The notes beneath the pieces were generated by a model, which did no database searches, was not told the origin of the DNA, and worked only from the letters and a program-made list of their open reading frames with translations. This document shows positions 11,001-20,775 of a DNA stretch of 64,000 bases, piece after piece. The position numbers and the translations under genes were made by a program. The stretch's first letter is position 1, and the number at the start of each line of letters is the position of its first letter. Source of the stretch: Harmothoe impar (lineage: Eukaryota; Annelida; Polychaeta; Phyllodocida; Polynoidae); assembly GCA_947462335.1 (NCBI GenBank), contig OX381718.1, positions 43,586,281 to 43,650,280 on the forward strand. The letters run 5' to 3'.

Positions 11001-12240
11001 ACCGCTAAAACCCCTCCCAATAAGTGACATATGGAATAGGGTGCATCTAGACTATATAGGCCCGGTTACGTGTTCAGAAGGCAATTTCAGACATATATTA
11101 ATGGTAACTGATAGCTTTACAAAGTGGTGTGAGGCTATTCCAACAAAGACTCAAGAGTCTAGGGAAGTGGCTGAAGTGCTATACAGAGATATCTTTTCCA
11201 GATACGGTGCACCAGATACCTTGGTGTCTGACAGAGGTAAATGTTTTATGGCAGGATTGGTAAAGGCTCTGTGCTCATTATTTGATGTGAAACGAGTTAT
11301 GACCTCCAGCTACCATCCACAATCAAATTGTATAGAAAGGCATAATTCAACTGTGGCCCAGGCCATTAGATGTTATGGAAAATTGGACCAAAAAGATTGG
11401 CCAATGTTACTGCCAGGAATTATGATGGCATACAGGGCTACACCCTGTACACAGTCCACACAGTATTCACCATACTTTTTGCTTTTTGGCAGAGAGATGA
11501 ACCTACCTTTTGATTTAGATTGGATCCCAAAAGAAAAATTAGGCAAGACTCCACAAGCACATTTGCAGAAAATTCTGGGTAATTTAGAAAATGCTAGAGA
11601 AATAGCAAGAGAAAACATGGAAAATGCACAAGAAAAGTACAAAAAGTACTATGATGTTAGGGTTAAGGAACCTAAATTTGAACCAGGTGATAAAGTTTGG
11701 CTATATAATCCAAAAGTGCCAGTAGGTTTGTCAAATAAATTCCATAGAAAGTGGACAGGTCCATACTACATCACACAGAAAGGACCAAATTATACCTTTA
11801 AATTAAGATCATGTGCGGATAACAAGGAAATGAAAAGCCTCATTCATGCAAACAGGATGAAAAGATATTATGACCCAGATAGTAGACCTGTGCAACCACC
11901 TCAACAGAGGGTAGAGGCTGAAGATAGCCATGATAATGATAATGATGCACAGTTACAGGTTGATGATAATGAAACTGCAAATGCAAGACCTCAAAATACT
12001 AACCCTACACCAAATAGGGAAGAAGAAAAATGGCATGAGATTGACAGAATCCTTGCCTGTAAGCGCCAGAAGGATGGCATACACTATAGAGTGAAATGGA
12101 AGGGACACAGTAATACAACATGGGTGCACAGTACTAATGTGTCAGACTGTGCAAAGCAAGAGTTTCATATTAAAAAGACAGCCAGTGGACGGCGCCGAAA
12201 AAGACCATTAAATAAACATGCATTCTTTAATAGAGCCTAA
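8041..12240 (+). CDS. pol: Pol polyprotein (PR-RT-RNase H-IN-chromodomain)
   Basis: The 1399-residue polyprotein is uninterrupted. Aspartic protease: VDTGAS with active D72, and ILGLDFL at 144-150. Reverse transcriptase: about 355-560, with MPFGL at 484-488 and the catalytic YIDD at 514-517. RNase H: D663 (CDAS), E705 or E703 (GELEC), D730 (YTDH) and D773 (LADGLSR). Integrase: zinc site H934, H942, C972, C975, then the catalytic triad D1004, D1064 and E1099, spaced 59 and 34 residues apart. A GPY-type segment (WTGPYYI) is near 1238-1244. Residues 1331-1380 resemble a chromodomain with YRVKWKGH, where the usual Y after KWKG is H, so one aromatic-cage residue seems changed. It would copy the RNA in the particle and insert the cDNA in chromatin. 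The first in-frame ATG after the gag stop was used; if made by readthrough, the protein begins with Gag. Confidence 0.97.
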   Translation: MDRPYRYHCSQRSHVKERSQFRKRSHFGQGSHINEGFHVKEDNIPTIAAIAKLNRNYVEGSIRGRLINILVDTGASVSCVTWPMLKSIGFKEKDLTGTPAIRRVRGVGGEIQEVIGAVDLIISISGFKIQQKFHVFRHLFTPMILGLDFLTDYNAMINVGKGVLILDDGLAAVSLVEKSKTFAKSAKSVKGVMIPPRAQCNIPLRVGRCRSGTSYLMEPISSLDTKHNLVGTKCLVKVMGDRVNYLLMNPTNATVWINKGTVIATATAVGSNEITELDSEKGNTANVCAVGTETELKEEEYIKIAADLGISLEGTELTAEQQRRLMILLGQYRKVFAKDMSELGHTSVYKHKIDTGDARPIRQRFYRHSAEAQKEAEKQIKEMLENGIIEKSTSEWHFPVVMVKKKDGSFRFCIDYRKLNAVTRPMSFPLPRMEDVFDTIGAEKPSWFSTLDLRSGFWQVELDEKSRDKSAFITPQGVYRWTKMPFGLCNASATFQMVMSEVLRGLNWKTSLVYIDDVIIFSSTFEDHYNHLKQVFDKLGEANLKMKAEKCKLFTRSVDYLGHVISKNGIQVDPVKTKVIREFPTPKHAKDVRSFLGMCNYFRRFIKSYAKIALPLNQLLKKEAKFVWTNDCEVAFNTLKERLISPPVLAYASSNSKYQISCDASTYALGYALEILDVNGKPRAIAYGGRALRGAELNWNIGELECLAVVEAIKKFHPYLANGHFNIYTDHIALKWLQNTKDMTGRLARWSLMLQGYSFTIDHRSGKSNTLADGLSRRHYEGKENETLVDIEELWPAISSATSDESMMLECKFEYKNNADTCNKEFNILHAVDAEEIDEEPSVADIDQSNDLKALQEKCPDCGPMIQYLKEGELPANTKVARKITIEADNYTLLDGVLYHLYYRRSKGLPKADRLVKQLVVPEPLRHEALQAYHDSLMGGGHQGKERTYTALRNKYYWVHMYRDVEQHTRSCIECQKSKNRPTVTKAPLKPLPISDIWNRVHLDYIGPVTCSEGNFRHILMVTDSFTKWCEAIPTKTQESREVAEVLYRDIFSRYGAPDTLVSDRGKCFMAGLVKALCSLFDVKRVMTSSYHPQSNCIERHNSTVAQAIRCYGKLDQKDWPMLLPGIMMAYRATPCTQSTQYSPYFLLFGREMNLPFDLDWIPKEKLGKTPQAHLQKILGNLENAREIARENMENAQEKYKKYYDVRVKEPKFEPGDKVWLYNPKVPVGLSNKFHRKWTGPYYITQKGPNYTFKLRSCADNKEMKSLIHANRMKRYYDPDSRPVQPPQQRVEAEDSHDNDNDAQLQVDDNETANARPQNTNPTPNREEEKWHEIDRILACKRQKDGIHYRVKWKGHSNTTWVHSTNVSDCAKQEFHIKKTASGRRRKRPLNKHAFFNRA
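8074..8163 (+). repeat. 18-bp tandem repeat coding hexapeptides in Pol
   Basis: Five 18-bp units around AAGGTCTCAT encode the hexapeptides RSHVKE, RSQFRK, RSHFGQ, GSHINE and GFHVKE (Pol residues 12-41). The unit length preserves frame. The segment is basic and His-rich and lies between the gag stop and the protease, where no zinc knuckle is found. Confidence 0.85.
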
Positions 12241-13050
12241 AATGGCAAGAGCTGAGATGTAACCATGGTTTCTGTAGGGACGCGCGGCCCTGTAGATGGA
12301 GATAGGCCTGTGTTTGGGAATATGTGACATCTCACTACTAAAAGTTACTTTTGGAATGGCCAAAAATCTAAATTAAAACATTGATGGGATACTGTGGGAT
12401 GTCTGATTCTCTATTCACAGATAGGATGGGATACAACGAAATATACTTTGAGCAACTCAGTAGGACATCTCAGGATGCTAGGCAGGTGAATGCATAGTGA
12501 TAACAACAGAAACCACTGGGGCTGTACTTGTACATGAGATAAAATAAGCTATTGCCCATGTAAAATGGAAGGCTACCAATGCTTTCTGGATATGGATAGG
12601 TATTCTCTTATGATAGGCAGATATGAGATCTGGATGGATCTATTAAAATGTTAAGATTGCTGGATGGTCAGCACTAGTGTTAACACTTGCCTGAAGATAG
12701 GCATTACTGTGGGGTAGACCATGTGACAAATGAGACTGAGACAATAATGAGCAAAGATAAAGTAACTAAAATGCTGGCTGATGACAATTGATCATGCTGA
12801 TCAATACCAAGTAACCTTGCAAGGTAATGGTTGTACTTGCTACAATGTGATGCACATGATGCATAAATGTACATGATTTGTAATACATGATAATGAGTGT
12901 TTCATGTTTGATGATTACTGATGTATACGATATATAGAAGTAGATACTGATGTCTATTGTAACTGATACTGCATGCTTTGATTTATATGATATTGTATAC
13001 TTGAAGTAGAAACAGATGGTTTTGGCAAAGTTTGAGGACAAACTTTATTA
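12241..13050 (+). other. Gypsy 3' noncoding region
   Basis: This 810-bp stretch between the pol stop and the polypurine tract has no ORF on the coding strand with envelope features (no signal peptide or membrane anchor). The one longer open frame is antisense, AT-rich and not protein-like. Its function is unknown. Confidence 0.65.
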
Positions 13051-13062
13051 GGAGAGGAGGAG
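13051..13062 (+). other. Polypurine tract
   Basis: GGAGAGGAGGAG ends three bases before the 3' LTR, the expected place for the RNase H-resistant primer of plus-strand DNA synthesis. Confidence 0.85.
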
Positions 13063-13065
13063 TAT

Positions 13066-13861
13066 TGTGATAGAGCTAGATTCCAATGTATTGTATTTAG
13101 AATAACTTTATCATATTCTCTATATCTGAACACTGACTTTTACACATCTCCTTTAATGTGAGTGCACTCTGTGACTATCCGGGTGCGTTGTGCGTCAGGT
13201 GATTTACGGCTTGTGAGCGGACTCACACCCAGTCACCCTGGATGACGGGGAATCACCGAGCCCTCCAACGTCATAGCAGTCTATGACGTCAAGCCAACGT
13301 CTCCTTATATGGAGGGGCCTATTGGGGCTCCTGCTTGGGGATTGGCTGGAGCTGCATTACACTGTTACTATTTTTAGACATTACACCAAGTTCAAATCTG
13401 AATATGTAATTCTGTTAGGCAAAACCTAGCTGCTGGCTCTTGCCAAGGAACTTTAGGCCAATCTTCCAAACAGAACACTGGTGTGTGGGAACAGGATACT
13501 TTGGTATGGAAACAGCAGAGGGCTTCACATGCTCTGTGAGCTGCTCTCCCTGTGAGCAGGTCTGAGACCGAGCGGCGTGCGGGCTGCGCACGTGGGGACT
13601 GCTGGGACAAAAGGGATACCCCAGTATGGTACACCAACTACACAAGAACTGTTCAACACAACATCTTTAACTGACATTCATGGACACTATTTACTTAAAG
13701 GAACCTTGTGAATTATATACTATTGTGCTATATTTGGACATACACTATATGGAGGAATTATAACTATTGTGCTGTACACCTTTGGACTTATTAAACCCTT
13801 CTTACATTCACACCAGGTCTTATCTTTACTTGTAATAGGGTAGGCTAAAAGCCCTGTTACA
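13066..13861 (+). repeat. 3' LTR
   Basis: Same 796-bp sequence as 6055-6850, TG to CA. It contains the CRE at 13284-13291, the CArG box at 13303-13312 and ATTAAA at 13790-13795. Identity with the 5' LTR argues for very recent insertion or gene conversion. Confidence 0.96.
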
Positions 13862-13865
13862 CAAG
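13862..13865. repeat. Target site duplication, right
   Basis: CAAG, matching 6051-6054. Confidence 0.8.
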
Positions 13866-14034
13866 TACCCATTGAATCGGAGAAGACTGATGGGAGTTGG
13901 TCAGTACTGACCACCCTGGCAGTTTTAGCTTATTAACTATTGTATAGAGAGCCAGAACATGGCTAAATACGCTAGGTAGTATTGACTGATTTGTTAGCCA
14001 GTACTGACTAAGTTTTGGATCCTGAAGATTATCT

Positions 14035-14135
14035 ATCCTAGAGCCTGGCCATTGCTGAGGTAAGGTTATGACAATTGTTGCTGCAGTGATATCAGAGCTT
14101 GGACAGAGGGCTATTGGCCAGCTCTCACACCCAGA
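14035..14135 (+). repeat. Dispersed repeat, right copy
   Basis: Direct, diverged match to 5805-5905 (GTTATGACAATTGTTGCTGC, GGACAGAGGGCTATTGG). Confidence 0.6.
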
Positions 14136-14923
14136 TAATACCTCCTCATACTGGCCACCCCAGGATTTATGGCTCACCCCTGAACGCTGGTATTTCCATT
14201 CAATGATCCTTAGAGCCTACTGTATCGATTAATCATAAATGGGGGACCACCCCCAATGGTTTATAGCGTTAGGGTGTTTGTGTGATAGGATGGAGGCAAA
14301 CATGAAGGGGTTAGATTTATGCTGGGTATATATGAAGGGAGAACTGTGTGTATAGAATTATGTATGTGTTTTTGCTCCCTTAATTCTTGCCCCCTGACAC
14401 ATGCATAAATCCAAACATGGCCAAGAAATATTGTAAGTGTATACATTGAATAAAAAAAAGTTGATTGAGCGACATATGTTTTCAAATGCAGGTCCAAATA
14501 GAACATTATGAGTGGGGGGGGGGGTGAGAAGGGCACTGATTGCAAGCTGTCTGGGCTAAAGTTAAACCTTAAGCTTCCCTATAACACCTCCCCCCCCCAA
14601 TCCCTCCTCATCACTCCTCTCTCCACGAGTAGTCTGCCTCTGCCTCCATTGGGTAATGGAGTCAGTTAATCACCCGTGTGTGCATGGTCCTTATTAGCCA
14701 TAGTATATGACGTCATTTTTCTGGAGTCCCACTTTGAGCTGTTTGGGATCTGGAGTCTTCCCCAAGCAGAATGCCCTGGTGGTTAACTGTCCCTATTATT
14801 ACCATGGAGGCGGGTACAGCCCTCTCCACATGCAGCCACAGTCCCCATCCTGGCGCTGCATTGCTCAGGAGAAGGTCAATCGATACAAGGTCAGGCCGTG
14901 GAGAAGGGTGTGACAGCCCCCTC
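14136..14923. other. Noncoding stretch with homopolymer runs
   Basis: No gene seen. A G-run at 14514-14524 and a C-run at 14590-14598 are the only notable features. Confidence 0.5.
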
Positions 14924-15175
14924 TAACCCTCTAAAGACCGCATAGTACTTTAATGTGCTCTGTCCTTTGTCGTTATGATATTTGAATGCAGCTCTGGCAA
15001 GTCTACTCGCCAACGTCGCATTTGTGCCAACCCTTTGGGAATGTATCAACCGCATAGGGTCCACATGGTGCTTGAATGCAGCTTTGGTGAGTTAATCGCC
15101 ACCGCTGCATACACGCATCACTACACTACAAAGGGGATGACACATTAAAGCACTATGCAGCCTATAAGGGGCTAA
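14924..15175. mobile_element. TTAA-hairpin MITE copy 3
   Basis: Left end TAACCCTCTAAAGACCGC, right end GCAGCCTATAAGGGGCTAA. All three hairpin positions are present but mutated. Confidence 0.75.
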
Positions 15176-15486
15176 CGGCCGGCTGTCACAACAGCTCAGT
15201 AGGGGGCAGCAGGGGTAAGAGGCAGGAGGCAGGGGGGCTGTGTGGGGAGGGGGGAGGGGTTCTCCTGGGGGCCCGTTAGTCCCCTAATGAGGCCTAGGCG
15301 TGAGTGGGCCGTCACAGAGTGGGGTTAGGCACTGGAGGACTTCTATACTGGGCATGTCTTAAAGTGAGCCAGCTCCAGGACGTGCCCTGGGTGCCTGATA
15401 CTGGACCATTCTGTAGTGAGAAATGGCGCCTTCTCACCTCATATTACCTCACTGTAGTGATACGGCCATCATTGTCCACCATTATA
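15176..15486. other. G-rich noncoding stretch
   Basis: Plus-strand G-runs at 15202-15259 (GGGGG, GGGG, GGGGGG, then GGGGAGGGGGGAGGGG) meet the simple pattern for G-quadruplex formation. No gene seen. Confidence 0.45.
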
Positions 15487-15654
15487 CAGGGGCGGACCCA
15501 GGAATTTGAAAAGGGGGGGTCCACCAAACACCAAAGTACTGAAAAGTGACGCGCCGCGACTCACGGCGGATCAAATTATCATTTAATTTTTTTTAATTTT
15601 TTTCCAAAAGGGGGGGTCCTGACCCCCAGAAACCCCCCTCTGGATCCGCCCCTG
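15487..15654. mobile_element. Short TIR element CAGGGGCGGA
   Basis: The 168-bp element begins CAGGGGCGGACCCAG and ends with the near complement CTGGATCCGCCCCTG. Internal AAAAGGGGGGGTCC-type repeats lie near both ends. Elements with CAGGGGCGGA termini are widespread in animals and usually classed as non-autonomous DNA transposons. The flanks CCATTATA and CCATAAT are a possible imperfect target duplication. Confidence 0.75.
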
Positions 15655-16520
15655 GCCATAATGTGTGTTTATACCCAGAGTCTGACAAGGAAGAGAGGCT
15701 CCTTAGTGGTAGAGCCCAGCCTTTTCAGACTCGGGGTCAGACTCTGGGAAGACGAGACAAGAGGGTCCATCATTGCCAGACTTCGGGTGAGTTAAGGATT
15801 TAAATGTAGGTCCTGCATTGCCTGACCCTCACCGAAGTGCTTGACTTCTAGGTAGAATACCATGCAGTATCAGGCCCACGCCTTGGTGTGGTTTTATACC
15901 TGCTAGAGATTTGAATCGCACAAAGAGGCCTTCTGATCACTCCCTCTGCTGCAGAATGTACCTACTGGATTGGGAGGGGGGGGGGGGGTACTGGGGAATA
16001 GGGAGGTCAGCCGGCGTTAATGTGGCTCAGTGGGAGTGTCTTTAGGTTCATGCTTCATGGTGTTACTTTATGCAGGACATGGGCTTATTTTGTCCTGAAG
16101 TTCTACTATGATAATATATACATATTATCCTATGATGGACATGAATTACTGTTGTCTATAAAGATCTGGTCACTCATATATATTTCGAACACAAAATTGT
16201 CAGATCTCTGTGACTGACTTCTGCCACTAGGCTATAGCAGAACGGCAATGCGCCGATTCTACTGTATAACATAATTATATGTTATAAATTCTACCCAATA
16301 GAACACATTAAAAAAAACAATTTTCTCTTCGAATCAGAGCAATTCGCAAAAACGTTGCTCACAAAAAGGACAAAAAACACCAATTTAATGCATATCTAGC
16401 ATTAGGTCTTGTATGAATAGTTCCCATTCGATGATAAAATCGACCTGGAGCCCTTTTTTTTTATAAACGACCACGTTTGCACTTAGAAATGCTGTAGTAA
16501 CGACCACGTTTAAGTGATCA
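15655..16520. other. Noncoding stretch with a short inverted repeat
   Basis: CCCAGAGTCTGAC at 15674-15686 is exactly inverted at 15736-15748 (49-bp spacer). A G-run lies at 15976-15988. No gene seen. Confidence 0.45.
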
Positions 16521-16609
16521 TTATTTTAGTATTTTTGATGTTTTTAAATAATATACAACACAACTAGAGTCCAACTTGGTTTTGGAGGTGGATTTTATTA
16601 TGGTGAATG

Positions 16610-16650
16610 AACCTACAGTTTCGACTTAAACAAGTCTTCATCAGGGTTAA
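16610..16650 (-). ncRNA. Hammerhead-ribozyme-like motif
   Basis: On the minus strand: CTGATGA (16644-16638), one extra A, a 5-bp helix GACTT/AAGTC with loop GTTT, then GAAA (16622-16619), C, and TGTA followed by GGTT, which can pair with AACC before CTGATGA as stem I. These match the conserved core and helices I and II. The extra A beside the core and an almost absent helix III make activity doubtful. Confidence 0.45.
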
Positions 16651-16943
16651 TCATGCACGATATACGTCTTCTGAGGTACATGGTGAGTCACTTTGGTATA
16701 TACATTGATCACATTTGATTGGCTTCATATTACTATGGTTACATAACAAGTAAGATTTTAACTTGATTTAAACAGATAATTTGACCTTATTGCACTAGAC
16801 AATTATTTACATGTTGGGGTCTATTTATAGATTCATTAGAATTTTATATATTGTGTTGTCATGGTGACAGGTTATAAATAGATAATGGATATGTAAAGGC
16901 CCGAGGACAAAATTTTCCAGGCATACAAGTATGGTTATGAAAT

Positions 16944-17055
16944 TTAATTGTTAGTCGGTCTCTTGCAGTATCCTTCTTCAATCATGGCTTCTTTCAGCTT
17001 GTAGCCCAATTCTTGATTGATTTTGGCGACCATGCGGTGAATGTCGAAGAGTACC
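16944..17055 (-). pseudogene. C-terminal coding remnant of the Penelope-like copy
   Basis: On the minus strand an open frame of 37 codons with protein-like composition (LFDIHRMVAKINQELGYKLK near its start, ending KRPTNN) terminates at a TAA at 16944-16946. It starts abruptly at the truncation point beside the target duplication, so it is the tail of a longer protein. I do not recognise the protein. Confidence 0.45.
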
Positions 17056-17071
17056 TTATTTTAGTATTTTT

Positions 17072-17529
17072 TACTTTTCATTATGCCTCAGATATGTAAA
17101 GGATTTTCCTCACGAATATGACTGCATTTCTTCAATCAAGGAAATTCGTTTAGAAATACATTTTTACCGACGATTACCAAAGAGAAACAGGCTCCATTAA
17201 ATACAATTAGTGGAGAAGCTTTGAAGAATAAATTGAAATACGAGCATCCAATGTGGGGTGCTAGAGCGCAAAACAGAGAACTTATTTGCTAAGGGTAAAC
17301 AAAATAGGGCTGCCTCATCATGTCAGTGAGTAACCCAGGTTCTATAAAGGATGACCCATGGGCCTGATATAGCCTAATTTGGACAGTCTTAAAACCTCGT
17401 ATAGTGAGAGCTATCGGGTACCTTATTTGTTAAAGATAAGCAAAAAATGCCCCTCATCAGGGAAGTAATTAATCCAGCTTCCATAAAAGGACACCCATCG
17501 GTCTGACATTGCCATTTATGGCCAGCCTT
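17072..17529. other. Noncoding stretch
   Basis: No gene or repeat recognised. CTTATTTGCTAAGGGTAAAC and a diverged copy about 150 bp further on (CTTATTTGTTAAAGATAAGC) suggest an old local duplication. Confidence 0.45.
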
Positions 17530-17757
17530 GTTAAGATGGCATAGTGCTTTAATGCATCGTGCCCTTGGTCATCATGATACAGTAATGGTGAGAAGCTCAC
17601 CAGTGCTGCATTCAGGTATCATACCGACCCTGCGGGATTGAGAGAATGCCGAAATGTCAGCATGATGCACCAATGCAGCACCAGCGAGTACCATTGGTGC
17701 ATCAAGACGACCAAGGGTATGATGCATCAAAGTATCATGCCGTCCTTAAATGGTTAA
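17530..17757. mobile_element. TTAA-hairpin MITE copy 4
   Basis: Left end TTAAGATGGCATAGTGC, right end GCCGTCCTTAAATGGTTAA. The right end has the GGACGGC type seen in subfamily B, the left end the older GCATAGTGC type. Confidence 0.75.
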
Positions 17758-17887
17758 TACTGTCCACCATAAAGCTGGTGAGTAGATTGGGGTTATGTAG
17801 GTGGAAGCACTATTAGTGGAGGTCTTGGGGCTACATGATAGAGCTGTCACCTGCTGTGACCCCCTCCTCCCCCAGAGGGGTGTGAGG

Positions 17888-18190
17888 GTGTCAGCTGTGG
17901 GGAGGCAGCTGTTGGGTAGGGGGGATGTGGGCACGCTGTGGATATAGGGGTGTATCATCCTGGAGCTGTATAAGGGTGTAGCGTACATAGAGAGATTTGG
18001 ATATAGTTTAGTTATTGTCCGCTTTTGTGATCAATGTTTCTGAGAATGGCTGTGAGTCTATGAGAAAATTATTGAGCAGTTCCAGTGGAAGAAGTTCTGA
18101 CAGAGTGTCAGCGCGTCAGCTGTGGGGAGGCAGGCTGTAGGTGGGGGAGGGGACTGTGGGCAGGCTGGTTAGAGCTGTGTAGGGGTTTAG
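17888..18190 (+). repeat. Direct pair of G-rich repeats
   Basis: GTCAGCTGTGGGGAGGCAG occurs at about 17889 and again at about 18115, each followed by G-runs and a GTGGGCA(C/G)GCTG motif. The plus strand is G-rich and could form quadruplexes. Confidence 0.5.
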
Positions 18191-18749
18191 CCAGCCTCGG
18201 CCAGTGTATGTCTATTATATTTTGATAGCCTGGGAGCAGGCTGCCATCTTACCCCCAATACACATATTTTAATTACCCCATTTTCATCATCTTCTTCATT
18301 TAAATAGAATAGTAGGGGGTGGTAGATTTTCACCTGAGAACCCAGAAAATGTGCAGGCTCTCCCCGCTTTGAACTTTAGTGCTAAAAAGGGATGAGATAT
18401 ACCCTTCAGTAGGGGTCAGCATACCATTCGTAACCCCACCCCTGCTGTTAAACAATGACGACTACCTAAGCAACAATGGTCTAAATTATGCGAGAAGATG
18501 CGATTCAATCAATGAATGCCTGTTAAGCATCCAGAAGAATGAATTTGGGAGTTATGAAGCCATTGCTCAGTTGTGAATTCGGATGAGTTATGAGATCACT
18601 CAGTGCTCCCGTTTATCCCACTGCTGTCACCAATGTAATGGAAAGGTGGAAGTAACACAAGTCAGTGCTTCTCTGTGAGCTCTAATAAAAGTACATTTGA
18701 ATATACAGTGTATAATCAATATATTAGATTAACACCTAAATAAAGCCAA
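18191..18749. other. Noncoding stretch
   Basis: No gene or repeat recognised. Confidence 0.45.
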
Positions 18750-18900
18750 CTTCTTTGCCTTCATGATACAAGAATGCAGGTTATTTTACTCGCCAGGCCT
18801 AAATAACGCATAATGCCGACCCTGGTGGAACGTATAAAAAACAGGGTCAGCATAACACTTGAATGCAGCGAGTTACTTGCCAGGGCTGCATTCAAACCCC
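18750..18900. mobile_element. TTAA-hairpin MITE copy 5, partial
   Basis: Only the inner part remains: GATACAAGAATGCAGG, CCGACCCTGG, AGGGTCAGCAT and GCAGCGAGTTACTTGCCAGGG. Both ends are missing. Confidence 0.65.
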
Positions 18901-20775
18901 TACCTGTCCTATAAAATATGACTGAGTACCTGTCCGGCTCCACTCCAACTGCTGATGTAGGGGTACTGAGATTTGAGCCTTTCAATAGCATAATACATTT
19001 ATGTTCTATATATATGGCCCATTTTACATATGGCTAATTTGTTGCATCTTACAGAAGTTAAGATGGCGGCCCTTGTGTGGTGAGCTATTTTGTTAGCATG
19101 GTTAGTGTCTGTGAGAGTGTGAGGGAGCAGCTCAGCACTGTGACGGACGGAGCAGCTCAGGGGACTCATACATGGTGCAGCTGCTGATAGGACGAAAAAA
19201 GGTTTGTTTCAGGTAACATGGGAGGAAAATGTAGGGTCAGTAGGTCGGAATTATTTTTAAATTCTATCTTTTAAAAAAAAACATGAATGTACTAGCCAGC
19301 CTCTATGCATACCCTATAATTGCATCTTTAGATAGGGTTGGTCGGGTGACATGAAACAAACCTTTTTTTTAATTTTGGGCCTAGGTAAAATACACAGGCC
19401 GTGTATCCCCCAAACACGCCCTAACTACCTGGTACTGGAAGCGCATTTTATTTCGCATGCACTATGCATGTTTTTTCTTTAAATCTCGTGGATTTTAAAA
19501 TCCTCTGAAATATTTACAGTGTGAAGGGTTATCCAATAATATAATTATATAACTACCATATTTCAAAATCTGCAAATATAAATTCGCATTATATTGTACT
19601 AACTGACACCTTTTTTTTCTTTTTTTTAAACAACTGTTAAAGCAAACCTATAGTATATGAAGGTTTGTACACGCTAAAAAAGCTGTTTACAGTATGTGAG
19701 GACCTGCCCCCCTCCCCCGTGTACTAACTATAATCATAGACAGCGAGGAATCCTGGTGGGGGATGGGGGGGGGTGGGTCGGGTTCTGGGATCTGGCACCC
19801 CCTCTCTTTTGTTAGAAAGTGACTCTAATATGATACAATGATCCACCACAAACTCGCAGCGGGGTGCGATTTGGTACTTTGGTGTTAGGTGGACCCTCTC
19901 CCCAATCGTACATCTTCAATATTCTAGCTCTGCTATCGATAGAGAAACTCCATCAAAGCTAGAATGCCTAAGAAGATGTTATGATTTGAAAACAGAGAAA
20001 GTATGTCAATGAGATTAGAAATAGAATTAGCCCATGTTTGGTTGGTAAATAGCAGGAATATTAATGTAATAACCCTAAGGGCAAGCAGTTTATATACTTA
20101 CTTATATATTTACTTTTCATGTTGGTCTTCATTTGATGGTTTCTGTGCGTGAGAGAAAATAATGTCAGGGGAAGTGACTTGCAGTCAGGGAATGAATATT
20201 TAGCCAACTCCTCCAGAGCCAGAAGTATACAACTTACCTAGCCAGAATAACAAATATATTTAGGAAAATAAACTGATACATTAAATATCAGTTGTTTTTG
20301 CGACGGGAAACAAAACAGAACATCATTGACAATATGCCCGAGCAACAATATTTTTACAATAAATAAAAGTTTCTCCAGGCATTCTAACCTTTTACATTTG
20401 AATTGGATGTATTTTGTACAAACAATATTCCTTTGTTTCATTTGCCCGTCTAACCAATCCCGCCATCTATCACCCACGCGTCACAGTAGACTTATATGAA
20501 AGGACACATTGTTCCCATGGGAAATCTGGCTACTGTTTTAATACAAAGTTTCTTTCACAATGTACATACCAATATATCAGCCCTCATTTTGAACGCATTC
20601 ATTTACATCAAGTTGCAGATAGAAAAGAATTATACAATTTTATTATATTTTACTTTTCCCATTTCTTGATTGAATCTGGAAAGCATACAAACAAATGGGA
20701 AGTAAATGTTTTTCATTCCAATCTTTGTATAGGCATGCAGTTCTGCTTATAGGGATCTGCCCATGCATTAAGTGT
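18901..20775. other. Noncoding stretch with YY1-like motif
   Basis: AAGATGGCGGCC at 19060-19071 matches the YY1 consensus often found at transcription starts, but the ATG in it opens only six codons. No gene seen elsewhere in the stretch. A dispersed repeat at about 19420-19600 is listed separately. Confidence 0.4.
19420..19600 (+). repeat. Dispersed AT-rich repeat, copy 1
   Basis: ATTTTAAAATCCTCTGAAA and AACTACCATATTTCAAAATC are shared in the same order and orientation with 43130-43330. Copies are diverged; the class is unknown. Confidence 0.5.

Larger units (their letters stand above)
6055..13861 (+). mobile_element. Complete chromodomain Ty3/Gypsy LTR retrotransposon
   Basis: The element is 7807 bp long. 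In order it has a 796-bp LTR, a 419-bp leader, gag, pol with the order protease, reverse transcriptase, RNase H, integrase and chromodomain, about 810 bp of 3' noncoding sequence, a purine-rich tract and a second LTR. RT before integrase is the Ty3/Gypsy order. Both LTRs begin TG and end CA. Reading them side by side I find no difference, both ORFs lack internal stops or frameshifts, and a 4-bp target duplication is preserved, so the insertion looks very recent and may be active. No envelope-like ORF follows pol. The C-terminal chromodomain suggests placement among chromodomain-bearing Gypsy elements, but the exact clade needs a tree. Confidence 0.97.
16537..17055 (-). mobile_element. 5'-truncated Penelope-like retroelement copy
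   Basis: The 519-bp segment is flanked by a perfect 16-bp direct repeat, TTATTTTAGTATTTTT, at 16521-16536 and 17056-17071, the mark of target-primed reverse transcription. On the minus strand it holds the last 37 codons of an ORF, a 3' noncoding part and, near the end, a hammerhead-like motif of the kind known from Penelope-like elements. The family assignment rests on that motif and is not proven; the coding tail is too short to identify. Confidence 0.55.

Noticed and set aside
12766..13041. Possible envelope or accessory ORF after pol
   Set aside because: The frame is on the opposite strand, AT-rich, and lacks a plausible signal peptide, anchor or cleavage site.
19060..19080. Gene start at AAGATGGCGGCC
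   Set aside because: The ATG opens only six codons before TGA; the motif alone does not make a gene.
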